From positions 24,648-88,647 of the forward strand of contig JAFSRW010000052.1 in the NCBI GenBank assembly GCA_017445925.1: DNA of 64,000 nucleotides. The letters run 5' to 3'. The notes beneath the pieces are model-generated. The model was not told the DNA's origin. It searched no databases and worked only from the letters and a program-made list of their open reading frames with translations. The DNA comes from Bacteroidaceae bacterium. Lineage in GTDB: Bacteria > Bacteroidota > Bacteroidia > Bacteroidales > Bacteroidaceae. How positions within the stretch are numbered: the stretch's first letter is position 1; every line of letters starts with the position of its first letter. This document shows, piece after piece, positions 10,039-21,349 of the stretch. The position numbers were made by a program, and so were the translations under genes.

Positions 10039-10631
10039 GAGAAATAATAATGGCTACCAACAATGCCCATAAGTTGGAGGAAGTGAGACAGATATTGGGC
10101 AACAAGTTTTTGGTCAAAGGATTGGCCGAAATAGGCTGTCATGAGGATATTCCGGAAACGGCAGATACGCTGGAAGGTAACGCCTTACAGAAAGCCCGAT
10201 ATATTCACGAGCATTACGGAGTAGACTGTTTTGCCGATGATACGGGCTTGGAGGTTACGGCTTTAGAAGGTGCTCCTGGAGTGTATACTGCTCGTTTTGG
10301 TGCTATGAACGGTTATGGGGAAAGTCATGATGCAGATGCCAACATCCAGTGTCTGCTTGATAAGTTGGATGAGGCAGAAGATCGCAGTGCCCGTTTCAGA
10401 ACCGTTGTGGCTTTGGAACAGAACGGAGAGGAACATCTTTTTGAGGGAATTGTAGAAGGAGAAATCTTGGTGCAAAAGGTTGGCGAGGGAGGTTTTGGCT
10501 ACGATCCCATCTTTGCACCTTTGGAAGGAAATGGTCTGGCATTTGCTCAAATGTCGGCTGAAGATAAAAATGCTATCAGTCACAGAGGTAGGGCCATTAT
10601 GAAACTGGTTGAATTTTTGAAGAATAATTAA
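10035..10631 (+). CDS. rdgB: Non-canonical purine NTP pyrophosphatase (RdgB/HAM1)
   Basis: A 198-residue enzyme of the Ham1 family. It hydrolyses dITP, ITP and XTP to the monophosphates, keeping deaminated purines out of DNA and RNA. Family motifs are the N-terminal MATNNAHKLEEV, the metal- and substrate-binding FADDTGLEVTALEGAPGVY, and the C-terminal GFGYDPIF and SHRGRA. Length is normal for the family. Its ATG overlaps the upstream stop by four bases, and porZ begins 20 bases after it. Confidence 0.97.
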   Translation: MREIIMATNNAHKLEEVRQILGNKFLVKGLAEIGCHEDIPETADTLEGNALQKARYIHEHYGVDCFADDTGLEVTALEGAPGVYTARFGAMNGYGESHDADANIQCLLDKLDEAEDRSARFRTVVALEQNGEEHLFEGIVEGEILVQKVGEGGFGYDPIFAPLEGNGLAFAQMSAEDKNAISHRGRAIMKLVEFLKNN

Positions 10632-10651
10632 TCCAAAAGAATTGCACATTT

Positions 10652-12964
10652 ATGAAAAAGTCATCATTCCTGACAATATTGTTGTTCTTTGTTGTTTGCA
10701 CTTGTCTGCAAGCAGCCCAAATAGGTTCATGGAAGGTTTACCCCAGTTATCACAATGCTCAGAAGAGTGTAGCTATGGGAAAAACCATCTATACGGTGGC
10801 AAATGGTGACCTTTTCTCGTATAATACGGAAGACACAGAGGTCAGAACATACGATAATCTGGGTATCTTAAATGATGTGGATATTGTTGATATAGGTTAT
10901 AGTCAGGAGGCAAAAAAAGTTATTCTGGTTTATTCCAACAGCAATATCGACCTTTTGGATGCTGATGATAATGTGCAGAATCTTTCGGCACTAAAGGACA
11001 AGTCGCTTTTCGGAAAGGAAATTAGTGGCATGTGTATTTATGGCTCTATGGCATATTTATCTACAGGTTTTGGATTCGTGGAAGTGGATATGAAGGAGGG
11101 CGTATTTCGGAACACATACCGTTTAGGCTTTACTGCTAAGAGCATTGCGGTAAATGCAGACAATATTTTCTTGGCTACTTCAACGGGTTTGTTCAGATGT
11201 TCTAAAGCAGATAATATGCAGGATGTGGCCAACTGGAAGAAACATCATGGATTTATCGATTGGAGTCGGATCCTGTTTCATGGTGACCAATTGGTAGGCG
11301 TACGTATCGATACACTTTATCAGATAGATACACAAAAGGCTTTTACCATCGAGAAAGTCTGCAAGGATAAGAGCACCGTAGGTTTTCTGTGTGAAACAAA
11401 CGACCAGCTCTTTTGGGGAAAATCAGACGCTATTCGCTACGCTTCAACGTTGCCCAGCTATTCCGTTATCACGGAAGACAACACATGGAGCGATGTAACC
11501 TATTTGGATGGCACATATTGGGTTAGCGACCAGTACAAAGGTCTTCAAGGCTATAAGTTGGCAGACGGACAATTGCAGGTAACAGTTTCCTCAATCATCC
11601 CTAACAGCCCAGTGCGCAACCTTTCTTATAGGTTGCAATGGGTAGGAAACCGTCTGTTAGTAGCCGGTGGTATTAATACGGTTGCAGGTTTTTATAACAA
11701 GCCAACGTCTATGTACCTTGAGGACAACCAGTGGACAAATTTCGAGGAGATGACGGAAATCCCAGAAGAATATAGCAGAATCAATCTGGCCAATACTACA
11801 GACTTGGTGCAAGACCCCAGTGACCCTACACATCACTTTGCCTCTTTGCACAGAAACGGACTTTTTGAGTACAAAGACGGCAAGTTTGTAAAATTCTATA
11901 ATTGTGATAATAGTCCATTGCAAAGTATCTTGCCCATGAGTAAATACTACATGAATTATGTATCTTGCGCTGGACTGAAACATGATATGGAGAATAATTT
12001 GTGGATGCTTTGTTCTCAGACGGATACTATAGTTCGTGTGTTGAGACCAAATGGCAAATGGGAAGCTATTTATTGTGAGCCAATTGCTCATGCCTCACTT
12101 TGCGATAATATCTTATTGCATAGCTCAGGATTGGTATTCGTAACCAGCAGACGACTGGATATGAGGGGCATCTGTTGTATAGATACCAAGGGAACACTTG
12201 GTAACAATAAGGACGATCAGAGTATCTTGCATCAGGAAATCGTGAACCAGGACGAAACGGTGTATAATCCTGATGAGTTTTACGGAATCTGTGAGGACTT
12301 AGACGGAAGAATCTGGTTTGGAACTACGTTGGGCCTTTTTGTGATTGATGACGCAACAACCGTTTTCGAAAAGAATTTCCGTTTCACTCAGGTTAAGGTG
12401 AATCGCAACGACGGAAGTGGCTTGGCCGATTATCTGTTGAGCGGCCTGCCTGTAACGTGCATTACCGTTGATGGTGCCAACAGAAAGTGGGTTGGAACAC
12501 AGAATAATGGTGTTTTCTTGGTTTCTGCCGACGGGCAAGAGACTATTCACCATTTTACGACAGAAGATTCTCCCTTGTTGAGCGATGCTATTCAGGACAT
12601 TGCGGTTAATCCCATAACCGGTGAGGTAGCCATAGGAACAGAAAAGGGCTTGTGCAGTTATATGAGCGATGCCATAGAGGCTGCTGACGATTTGGTTAAG
12701 GACGATGTCTTGGTTTACCCCAATCCCGTAAAATCGGACTATACTGGCCCTATTGCCATAAAGGGTCTGACTATGGATGCTGAGGTTAAGATTCTGAGTT
12801 CCAGCGGTCAGTTGGTATGGAGCGGTATTTCTTCTGGCGGACTTGTTACCTGGAACGGTTGTAACATGCGAGGTAATCGTGTGGCATCTGGCATCTACCA
12901 TGTGGTAGCAAACGACAATGCGGGCAACAAAGCTATTGTCACCCGCATCGTCATAATCAAATAA
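10652..12964 (+). CDS. porZ: Type IX secretion system component PorZ
   Basis: A 770-residue exported protein with signal peptide MKKSSFLTILLFFVVCTCLQA. Mature protein starts QIGSWKVYPSYHNA, as in PorZ. Two beta-propeller regions follow (DGRIWFGTTLGLFVID; RKWVGTQNNGVFLVS; EVAIGTEKGLCSY), then a C-terminal type IX sorting domain starting VLVYPNPVK and ending RIVIIK. In Porphyromonas PorZ is a surface part of the attachment complex that delivers anionic LPS to the sortase PorU. Its presence implies that this organism has a type IX system. Last gene of the leuS operon; its stop is six bases from the convergent barrel gene. Confidence 0.88.
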   Translation: MKKSSFLTILLFFVVCTCLQAAQIGSWKVYPSYHNAQKSVAMGKTIYTVANGDLFSYNTEDTEVRTYDNLGILNDVDIVDIGYSQEAKKVILVYSNSNIDLLDADDNVQNLSALKDKSLFGKEISGMCIYGSMAYLSTGFGFVEVDMKEGVFRNTYRLGFTAKSIAVNADNIFLATSTGLFRCSKADNMQDVANWKKHHGFIDWSRILFHGDQLVGVRIDTLYQIDTQKAFTIEKVCKDKSTVGFLCETNDQLFWGKSDAIRYASTLPSYSVITEDNTWSDVTYLDGTYWVSDQYKGLQGYKLADGQLQVTVSSIIPNSPVRNLSYRLQWVGNRLLVAGGINTVAGFYNKPTSMYLEDNQWTNFEEMTEIPEEYSRINLANTTDLVQDPSDPTHHFASLHRNGLFEYKDGKFVKFYNCDNSPLQSILPMSKYYMNYVSCAGLKHDMENNLWMLCSQTDTIVRVLRPNGKWEAIYCEPIAHASLCDNILLHSSGLVFVTSRRLDMRGICCIDTKGTLGNNKDDQSILHQEIVNQDETVYNPDEFYGICEDLDGRIWFGTTLGLFVIDDATTVFEKNFRFTQVKVNRNDGSGLADYLLSGLPVTCITVDGANRKWVGTQNNGVFLVSADGQETIHHFTTEDSPLLSDAIQDIAVNPITGEVAIGTEKGLCSYMSDAIEAADDLVKDDVLVYPNPVKSDYTGPIAIKGLTMDAEVKILSSSGQLVWSGISSGGLVTWNGCNMRGNRVASGIYHVVANDNAGNKAIVTRIVIIK

Positions 12965-12970
12965 TGTATC

Positions 12971-13717
12971 TTAGAATCTGTAACCCACGGTTATACTGAA
13001 GTTGAAATTCTTAACCTTGGGAAGAGACATGCCTACATTATCAAAATAGTCATCGCGTAAACTGGTACGATAGATATCGGCAAAACCCCAGTCGCATCCA
13101 ATCATCAGGTTGTAATGCTGCTCATACTCGGCACCGATGCGGAAGCCAATACCGGCATCCCATCGCTGGAAGGGAAGTTTGTTGGGATTTCCGGGGTCAA
13201 AATCGTAATTCTTGAAAGCATTATAGTCAAGTTCATCTTCTGCGTCTCTAACAGCATCACCGTCACCATCGATGTTGCATCTGTGACGACCGCCTACACC
13301 AACTGCAAAATAAGGACCAAGTTCTCCGTAGAAGCCTAAATTGTCCATAACGTTGTAGCGAAAACCAACTCGAATGGGAACTTCAATGTAATGAAGGGCA
13401 TACTTGAGAGTACCTGAGTAGGCTGTAGTGGGGTCATTGATGCTAAAAAACATATCGGAAACCTTACCACCCTTCATCGTCCAGTCAACTCCTGCTGTAA
13501 GGTAAGTTCCGTGAGCCTTGGGGAGCATAAAGTCTGCTCTGATTCCCATCTGGGCTCCAGCTTTTGCGCCGTAACCGCTGTTCTGAAGCTTGGAAATGTT
13601 CATGCCAAAGAATCCCATCCAACTTAGGCCTGCTTCAGGCTCGTTTTCAAACTCAAATGCCATAGCATTGCCAGTGTAAAGTGCTAAAGCAAGGATTAAA
13701 CTAAAAATCTTCTTCAT
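12971..13717 (-). CDS. Outer-membrane beta-barrel protein (porin-family fold)
   Basis: A 248-residue protein with signal peptide MKKIFSLILALALYTGNAMA. The body alternates hydrophobic and polar residues as in beta-strands (HYIEVPIRVGFRYNVMDNLGFYGELGPYFAVGVGG; quoted loosely as IEVPIRVGFRY and GFYGELGPYFAVG) and ends in GYRF, the terminal aromatic expected of a barrel. It resembles the PorT/OMP_b-brl_2 group. No ligand can be inferred. The start lies 41 bases after the PBP4 stop, so it is probably co-transcribed with it. Confidence 0.85.
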   Translation of the reverse strand: MKKIFSLILALALYTGNAMAFEFENEPEAGLSWMGFFGMNISKLQNSGYGAKAGAQMGIRADFMLPKAHGTYLTAGVDWTMKGGKVSDMFFSINDPTTAYSGTLKYALHYIEVPIRVGFRYNVMDNLGFYGELGPYFAVGVGGRHRCNIDGDGDAVRDAEDELDYNAFKNYDFDPGNPNKLPFQRWDAGIGFRIGAEYEQHYNLMIGCDWGFADIYRTSLRDDYFDNVGMSLPKVKNFNFSITVGYRF

Positions 13718-13758
13718 ATTAAAACGGATTTAATATTAATAATGTTAAACTGAATAAT

Positions 13759-15063
13759 CTATTGACAAAGTGCATTGCAGACTTCATTCTGGAAGTCTCT
13801 TCCTGACCTGCCGGAACTTATGCCTTGGTTTATAATACAGAACGACAGAACATGCCCATTTCTGGCCGTAAGATAGCCTGCGAGCGAGGAAATGCCAGTC
13901 ACAGTTCCGGTCTTTGCGTGTACATTATTATATGCTGGCGTATCTTGCATACGATTACTTAACGTTCCATCCACGCCTGCAATGGGGAGTGCGGGATAAA
14001 GATGTTGGTATATCTCGGGTTTGCTGAATGCGTAATTCAGTAAACACACCAATAATTCTGGCGACACATAATTGTAAAGAGAGAGTCCGCTGCCATCAGC
14101 AATCTGATATGATTCGGAATCCAATCCAAGTTCTTCAATCAGGTCGTAGATTAGCTTTGCCGCTTGTTTCCTTCCTGCGTTCTTCTGTCCCGAATAGGCA
14201 GCAAGCTGATAAAACAGACATTCGGCAAAAATGTTGTGGCTGTTCTTTAGTATTGGTTCCAGCACCTCGTCAATGGTATGGGTAATACATACTATTGATT
14301 TGCTGTCAGCAGGTGCTTGCTGTTGTCTCACGCCAGCTCTGCTACGTTTCACTCCTGCTTTGGTAAGTGCTCTGTTCCATTCGCTGTTGAAATCATCTTT
14401 TGCATTCACCATCAAGGCCGAGAGTGGTCCGTAGTCATCATCCCAGCACCAACCCCATCCGTAGGGAAGGTCATCTTTCATGCTCAAGTCGGTGTACATA
14501 TTCCCTGTAATGCTGTTAATGCCAGCGTTACGCAGTGCTTTTGCCATTGTATTCAAATCGGAGGGCGACAACAGCGGATCCATACCTCCCACAACGTACA
14601 CATCGCCCTGCAATGTTCCATTTGCAATGGTTCCCTTTACTCTCAAATCCGTCTTAAAGTTGTATTCTCCGCCCAGATAATGCAAGCTGCTGATGCTGGT
14701 AATCAGTTTTTCTGTAGAAGCTGGACGCATGCGATGAGAGGCATTGACCGCGTAAAGAGGCTGTTTTTCCGTAAGGTCGAAAACGTAAAGCCCCAGTTGT
14801 GTGGTCTCAAAAAGAGGAAGTTGGCAAAGAGAGTCTAATCTGGCTTGTATGGTGTCCTTCCAGGTAACGGGCGTCACCACTTCAGCTACCACAACGGGTG
14901 TGGATAATTCCACCTTTGAGTTTTCTGTTATTTTGATGGGGCCGTTATAGGGATATTGCACAGATTTGCGCGAGCCGCAACTGCAAAGGAGAAGCAGAAA
15001 TGCTAATGGAAGTATGCCCTTGTTTGCCTTAACACCGAAAAACAAAGATTTTTCACTTTTCAT
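13759..15063 (-). CDS. dacB: D-alanyl-D-alanine carboxypeptidase/endopeptidase, PBP4 type (peptidase S13)
   Basis: A 434-residue class C penicillin-binding protein that trims or cleaves peptidoglycan peptides in the periplasm. Serine motif: S-T-E-K in MRPASTEKLITSISS. Second motif: SGLSLYNYVSP (S-x-N type). Third motif: K-T-G in VHAKTGTVTG. The N-terminus has a hydrophobic stretch and possible lipobox (LPLAFLLLLCSCGS). The start codon sits inside a 7-base-period repeat (15053-15088), and TATCTTTG at 15100-15093 lies just upstream, which supports this start. Confidence 0.93.
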   Translation of the reverse strand: MKSEKSLFFGVKANKGILPLAFLLLLCSCGSRKSVQYPYNGPIKITENSKVELSTPVVVAEVVTPVTWKDTIQARLDSLCQLPLFETTQLGLYVFDLTEKQPLYAVNASHRMRPASTEKLITSISSLHYLGGEYNFKTDLRVKGTIANGTLQGDVYVVGGMDPLLSPSDLNTMAKALRNAGINSITGNMYTDLSMKDDLPYGWGWCWDDDYGPLSALMVNAKDDFNSEWNRALTKAGVKRSRAGVRQQQAPADSKSIVCITHTIDEVLEPILKNSHNIFAECLFYQLAAYSGQKNAGRKQAAKLIYDLIEELGLDSESYQIADGSGLSLYNYVSPELLVCLLNYAFSKPEIYQHLYPALPIAGVDGTLSNRMQDTPAYNNVHAKTGTVTGISSLAGYLTARNGHVLSFCIINQGISSGRSGRDFQNEVCNALCQ

Positions 15064-15088
15064 TCTTCACTCTTTATTCTTTTTTTTC
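15053..15088. repeat. 7-base-period repeat covering the PBP4 start codon
   Basis: Read on the minus strand it is a run of 7-base units such as gaataaa, gagtgaa, gaatgaa and aagtgaa. It provides the ATG and the first residues (MKSEK) of the PBP4 precursor. Confidence 0.7.
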
Positions 15089-15092
15089 ATTG

Positions 15093-15100
15093 CAAAGATA
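15093..15100 (-). promoter_or_regulatory. -7 element for the PBP4 gene
   Basis: TATCTTTG on the minus strand matches TAnnTTTG exactly, 30 bases before the PBP4 ATG. No good TTTG is seen at the -33 position. It is divergent from the nadB promoter. Confidence 0.6.
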
Positions 15101-15142
15101 AAGAAAAAAACGCTAAAAGTTACAACTATACAACTTTTTGAG

Positions 15143-15150
15143 TATTTTTG
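15143..15150 (+). promoter_or_regulatory. -7 element for nadB
   Basis: TATTTTTG matches TAnnTTTG. The upstream in-frame TTG at 15148 lies inside this element, so it cannot be the start; the ATG at 15184, 33 bases downstream, is. Confidence 0.65.
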
Positions 15151-15183
15151 CATCAGAAATGGCTTAAAAATAGGCAGGATATC

Positions 15184-16779
15184 ATGATAAAGAAATTCGA
15201 TTTTCTGATTATTGGCAGCGGTGTAGCGGGAATGAGCTACGCGCTGAAGGTTGCTAACGCAGGTAAGGGAAAGGTTGCCCTGATCTGTAAAACATCGTTA
15301 GAGGAAGCAAATACCGCAAAGGCTCAGGGTGGTATAGCCTCAGTTACCAATCTGTTGGTGGATAACTTCGAGAAACACATCGAGGACACCATGATAGCTG
15401 GTGACTACATCAGCGATCCAGCTGCAGTTGAGCAGGTCGTGAAGAATGGTCCCGAAGGTATCAGGGAGCTGGTGCAGTGGGGTGTCAATTTCGATAAGAA
15501 CGAGAAAGGCGAGTTCGACCTTCATCGCGAGGGAGGACACTCTGAGTTCCGTATCCTGCACCATGCTGACGATACGGGAGCCGAGATTCAGCGCGGCTTG
15601 ATGGAGGCTGTGAGGAATAACCCCAATATTGAGATTCTGGAGAATCATTTCGCTGTTGAAATAATCACCCAGCACCATTTGGGAATACGTGTAACCCGTA
15701 GGACACCAGACATTGAATGCTACGGAGCATACGTGCTGAATCCTAAGACGGGAAAGGTGGATACCTATCTGTCTAAGGTTACGCTGATGGCAACAGGTGG
15801 AACGGGAGCTATTTATGCTACTACTTCTAATCCCAATATTGCTACGGGCGACGGAATAGCTATGGTTTATCGTGCCAAGGGAAAAGTAAAGGATATGGAG
15901 TTTGTACAGTTCCATCCAACCGTTCTTTATAATCCCAAGGAGACTCATCCTGCTTATCTGATAACGGAAGCCATGCGTGGCTACGGAGGTATTCTTCGTC
16001 TGCCTAATGGCGAGGAGTTTATGCAGAAATATGACGAGCGTTTGAGCCTTGCCCCACGTGATATTGTGGCTCGTGCCATTGACCGTGAGATGAAGATTCA
16101 CGGTTTGGACCACGTTTGTCTGGATGTAACACATAAGGATGCTGAGGAGACCAAGCATCACTTCCCCAACATTTACGCCAAGTGCCTGAGCATAGGTATA
16201 GACATCACCAAGCAGTATATCCCTGTGGCTCCCAGTGCCCATTATATGTGTGGAGGTATTAAAGTCGACCTTGACGGACAGAGCAGCATCAAGCGTCTGT
16301 ATGCCGTTGGAGAATGCTCTTGTACTGGTTTACATGGAGGCAACCGTTTGGCCAGCAATTCACTCATAGAGGCGGTTGTGTATGCTGCTGCTGCCGCTAA
16401 GCATTCATTGGAATGCATCGACGACTACGACTTTAACGAAAAGGTTCCTGAGTGGAATGATGAGGGTACTATGACCAACGAAGAGAAGGTCCTTATTGCC
16501 CAAGACGTAAAGGAGGTGAATCAGATTATGAGTACCTATGTGGGTATTGTCCGTAGTGATTTGCGTCTGCACAGAGCTTGGGAACGATTGGATTTGCTGT
16601 ATGAGGAGACTGAGCACCTCTTTAAGCGTGTGAAACCCACAAGGGACATCTGCGAACTCCGTAATATGATTAATGTGGGCTATCTGATAACCCGTCAGGC
16701 CATAGAACGTAAGGAGAGTAGGGGATTGCATTATACGATTGACTACCCCAAACATGCGCTAGACCAGAAAAAGGGTTAA
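15184..16779 (+). CDS. nadB: L-aspartate oxidase
   Basis: A 531-residue flavoenzyme that oxidises L-aspartate to iminoaspartate, the first step of de novo NAD synthesis. It has the FAD-binding DFLIIGSGVAGMSYAL, the NTAKAQGGIAS segment, the active-site HREGGHS, ATGGTGAIY, and a C-terminal helical domain (LRNMINVGYLITRQAIERKESRG) typical of NadB rather than fumarate reductase. NadA and NadC are not in the window. Start chosen at the ATG because the longer frame begins inside the promoter. Confidence 0.95.
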   Translation: MIKKFDFLIIGSGVAGMSYALKVANAGKGKVALICKTSLEEANTAKAQGGIASVTNLLVDNFEKHIEDTMIAGDYISDPAAVEQVVKNGPEGIRELVQWGVNFDKNEKGEFDLHREGGHSEFRILHHADDTGAEIQRGLMEAVRNNPNIEILENHFAVEIITQHHLGIRVTRRTPDIECYGAYVLNPKTGKVDTYLSKVTLMATGGTGAIYATTSNPNIATGDGIAMVYRAKGKVKDMEFVQFHPTVLYNPKETHPAYLITEAMRGYGGILRLPNGEEFMQKYDERLSLAPRDIVARAIDREMKIHGLDHVCLDVTHKDAEETKHHFPNIYAKCLSIGIDITKQYIPVAPSAHYMCGGIKVDLDGQSSIKRLYAVGECSCTGLHGGNRLASNSLIEAVVYAAAAAKHSLECIDDYDFNEKVPEWNDEGTMTNEEKVLIAQDVKEVNQIMSTYVGIVRSDLRLHRAWERLDLLYEETEHLFKRVKPTRDICELRNMINVGYLITRQAIERKESRGLHYTIDYPKHALDQKKG

Positions 16780-16809
16780 AGGGTTAAAAAGTTAAAAGGT
16801 TAAAAAGTT
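16772..16809. repeat. Short quasi-repeat between nadB and trkH
   Basis: Runs of gggttaaa, aaaagtta and aaaggtta give a period of 7-8 bases overlapping the nadB stop. A different short repeat (tgtcaactcgtcaactc) follows. No promoter is seen here. Confidence 0.55.
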
Positions 16810-16844
16810 GGCAAAAAACTTGTCAACTCGTCAACTCAAAAATA

Positions 16845-18317
16845 ATGAAGAAGAGCATCTTTGGAATCCTTATTATGATGGAGAGCCTTTTCCTGGGGCT
16901 TTCCCTCATTGTGGCACTCGTCTACAACGAGGCGTGCTGGAAGGTTTTCGGAGTGGTTGCTGCCTTTGCTCTTGTGCTGGGATCCTTCTGTAAGTATTTG
17001 GGCGAGCGAGAACAGTCTGCCCGTTTTACCCGCTCTGACAGTTTCCTTGTTGTTGCTCTTTCGTGGATTATTTTTTCTTTGATTGGAATGGTGCCTTTCC
17101 TCTTTATCGCAGGGATGGATTTGCCCAGCTCGTTCTTCGAGACCATGAGCGGATTCACCACCACGGGTGCTACATGCATTGATGACATTGACTCTCTGCC
17201 CCATTCCCTGCTCTTCTGGCGAGCTATCACACAGTGGATAGGAGGTTTGGGAATTGTTGTTTTTTCCTTTGCCCTTATTCCTGTTTATGAATTCCGCAAT
17301 AGTAATATGTACTCTGCCGAGGTAACAGGCCTTAGTCTGGATAAGTTACGCCCAAAGATTGGTGCTACAGCCCGTCGTATGTTGCTTATCTACCTGTTCC
17401 TGACTTCCCTGTGCGCCTTTATGTATTGGATGGGGCCCATGAATTTGTATGATGCCGTCTGCCACTCGTTTACCACTATTGCTACGGGTGGTTTCAGCAC
17501 CCACACCCAGAGTATGGCGTTTTTCCATAGCTCATATATTGAATATGTGGCTTGTGTCTTTATGTTGGTCAGCAGTGTTAATTTCTCACTCTACTATTAC
17601 CTCAGCATCAGACGCAGCAGTGCTCTGTTTAAAAACGAGGAGTTCAGGGCGTTCTTTGCCATGATAGCCATTGCAGTTTTTGGCTTTATGCTACTCTTCT
17701 ATTTTGCCCCCATTCCATCAAGTGCAGAAGGGACTTTGCCAGTAGGGTTCGAAGAGACCTTCCGCTCCTCACTTTTCCATGTAAGCAGCGTAATGACCAG
17801 CACGGGTTTTGCTGCGCAGAAGTTCGACTATGTAGCATGGGGAGCCTCCTTCTGGATGCCAACGGTTGTTATTATGGCTATAGGAGCTTGTGCCGGTAGT
17901 ACAGCAGGTGGTATTAAAGTGGTAAGAATTCTTATCTGTGCCAAGAGTGTACTCAAGGAATTTGTCCTGCTGTTACACCCAAGGGCTGTGATAGGTGTCA
18001 GAATCAGTGGGCATATTGTTCCAGACGACAGAGTTCGTCGTGCCTTAGCCTTTATCTTCCTTTATATCATACTGGTGGTAATAGCCATGCTTTGCTACAG
18101 CCTTTTGGGGGCTGATGTAGATACCGCTCTTGGTAGTAGTATCAGTATGCTCAGCAATGTAGGTCCCGCCACAGGAAGCACAGGCCCAGCCAGCAACTTT
18201 GCCCATGTTCCGGCAGCAGGAAAATGGCTCATGAGTGCCTATATGCTAATAGGTCGTTTGGAGATTTTCACCATCCTCTTCCTCCTCATGCCCAGCTTCT
18301 GGAAGGAAAGGAACTAA
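16845..18317 (+). CDS. trkH: Potassium uptake protein, TrkH family
   Basis: A 490-residue membrane protein of about ten hydrophobic helices, the K+-translocating subunit of a Trk/Ktr system. The four filter segments are visible: ETMSGFTTTGAT, HSFTTIATGGFST, SSVMTSTGFAAQ and SMLSNVGPATG. TrkH normally works with the cytoplasmic NAD-binding TrkA, which is not adjacent. Its end overlaps the convergent iorB stop by four bases. Confidence 0.95.
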   Translation: MKKSIFGILIMMESLFLGLSLIVALVYNEACWKVFGVVAAFALVLGSFCKYLGEREQSARFTRSDSFLVVALSWIIFSLIGMVPFLFIAGMDLPSSFFETMSGFTTTGATCIDDIDSLPHSLLFWRAITQWIGGLGIVVFSFALIPVYEFRNSNMYSAEVTGLSLDKLRPKIGATARRMLLIYLFLTSLCAFMYWMGPMNLYDAVCHSFTTIATGGFSTHTQSMAFFHSSYIEYVACVFMLVSSVNFSLYYYLSIRRSSALFKNEEFRAFFAMIAIAVFGFMLLFYFAPIPSSAEGTLPVGFEETFRSSLFHVSSVMTSTGFAAQKFDYVAWGASFWMPTVVIMAIGACAGSTAGGIKVVRILICAKSVLKEFVLLLHPRAVIGVRISGHIVPDDRVRRALAFIFLYIILVVIAMLCYSLLGADVDTALGSSISMLSNVGPATGSTGPASNFAHVPAAGKWLMSAYMLIGRLEIFTILFLLMPSFWKERN

Positions 18318-18886
18318 CCTTGCTGTTCCCTTCCTATAGATAATGCCTTTACGTTGGCCTCCACAATGGCATCACCCTTGCGGGCAAAGACGCGACGGAT
18401 GGCAGCTTCCAGTTTATCGTAATCTATACCGAGAGCTTTCTGAGCAGCACCCAACAGAATGACGTTGGCAGAACGGGGCACCTGATTGTCCTTGGCCAAC
18501 TGTTCAATATCTATGGCTACCACATGGGGGAGTTTAGCAAGCTCGGCCTTAATATCCTCAATATTGGGATAGTTGGGGATGTTAATGAATGGAGCGCTGG
18601 AGGTAATAACCCAACCTTCCTTATTCAGATAAGGCAAATAGCGTAGGGCCTCCATAGGTTCCATAGAGATAATAACATCTGCCCCTCCCAGAGGGATAAG
18701 GTCGCTGGCAATGGGGTTGCTGCTGATGCGCAGGTTCGATTGTACATCGCCGCCTCGCTGACTCATTCCGTGTACCTCGGCCTGCTTGATATATAGGTTC
18801 TCATTCATGGCTGCTTCGCCAATGATGGTGGCTATTGAGAGGATTCCTTGTCCTCCCACACCACAAAGGATGATATCTGTTTTCAT
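18314..18886 (-). CDS. iorB: Indolepyruvate ferredoxin oxidoreductase, beta subunit
   Basis: A 190-residue gamma-type subunit of the 2-oxoacid:ferredoxin oxidoreductases (DIILCGVGGQGILSIATIIGE; AEVHGMSQRGGDVQSNLRIS). With IorA it oxidatively decarboxylates aryl pyruvates to aryl-acetyl-CoA and reduces ferredoxin. A longer frame begins at 18916, but its extra residues (IINFQLSI) come from a 7-base repeat, so the ATG at 18886 is the likely start. It follows iorA by 36 bases, nearly all of which are that repeat. Confidence 0.94.
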   Translation of the reverse strand: MKTDIILCGVGGQGILSIATIIGEAAMNENLYIKQAEVHGMSQRGGDVQSNLRISSNPIASDLIPLGGADVIISMEPMEALRYLPYLNKEGWVITSSAPFINIPNYPNIEDIKAELAKLPHVVAIDIEQLAKDNQVPRSANVILLGAAQKALGIDYDKLEAAIRRVFARKGDAIVEANVKALSIGREQQG

Positions 18887-18920
18887 AATTGACAATTGAA
18901 AATTGATAATTGACAATTAA
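18887..18920. repeat. 7-base-period repeat between iorA and iorB
   Basis: Successive units aattgac, aattgaa, aattgat, aattgac and aattaaa fill the gap between the two genes. The same family occurs at 40308-40350. Confidence 0.75.
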
Positions 18921-18922
18921 AA

Positions 18923-20565
<1,643 letters not shown>

Positions 20566-20569
<4 letters not shown>

Positions 20570-21327
20570 ATTTTTATTTCAAATGTTTCTTTTTCGTTTT
20601 CAGCAGGAAATTTCTTCCTAAATTCCCTCAGCTTCTCCATATCTAAGAATGCCACCGTGCAGTCTTCCTTATCTCTTTCGCACTCCGCGATAGCGTGTCC
20701 GTAAGGATGAATAATCGCAGATTCGCCGCTATAATCGCAGTTCCCGTCGTGCCCCACTCGGTTAGTACCTATCACGTAACATTGATTCTCTATGGCACGG
20801 GCTCGGAGTAGAGTCTTCCAAGCCTCAATCCGTACCGTAGGCCAGTTGGCCACACAGATAATGGCATCGTAATCCTTGCAGTATCGCATCCAAACGGGGA
20901 AACGAAGGTCGTAACACACGGTTAGCAGAAACCTTACGCCTCTCCATTCTACCACCACGCGCTCGGTGCCACGCTCATAGTACTTGTCCTCGCCGCCGTA
21001 GGCAAAGAGGTGGCGTTTATTGTAAGCAGTTACAGCACCGTCAGGCTTCACAAAGTAAAAGCGGTTATAGAACTTACCGTCCTCCTCCACCGCAACGCTT
21101 CCTGCTATGGCAGCATTCTGTTGCTGTGCCATCTGTTTCATCCATTGGAGCGAAGCATCATCGCGCTCTGCCAGCCCCGAAGGTTCTGTCGCGAAGCCGG
21201 TCGACCACATCTCCGTCAGCACATAAAGGTCAGCATCCGGCTGCGCCTCTATCTGCTGCTGCAACCGGAGCCTGTTTTCTGCGGGTTTCCCCCACACAAT
21301 ATTGTGCTGTATAATGCTTACCTTCAC
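20566..21327 (-). CDS. Carbon-nitrogen hydrolase (nitrilase superfamily, omega-amidase-like)
   Basis: A 253-residue cytoplasmic amidase. The nitrilase triad is visible: E39 (VLTEMWSTGF), K104 (YNKRHLFAYGGE) and C138 (TVCYDLRFPVW). It resembles YafV-type omega-amidases, which hydrolyse the amide of 2-oxo-acids left after transamination of glutamine or asparagine. Being the first gene of an operon with IorAB fits a role in amino-acid catabolism by transamination, but the substrate is inferred. The stop overlaps the iorA start by four bases. Confidence 0.88.
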
Positions 21328-21349
21328 AATAAATACCTATTTCAGCTTG

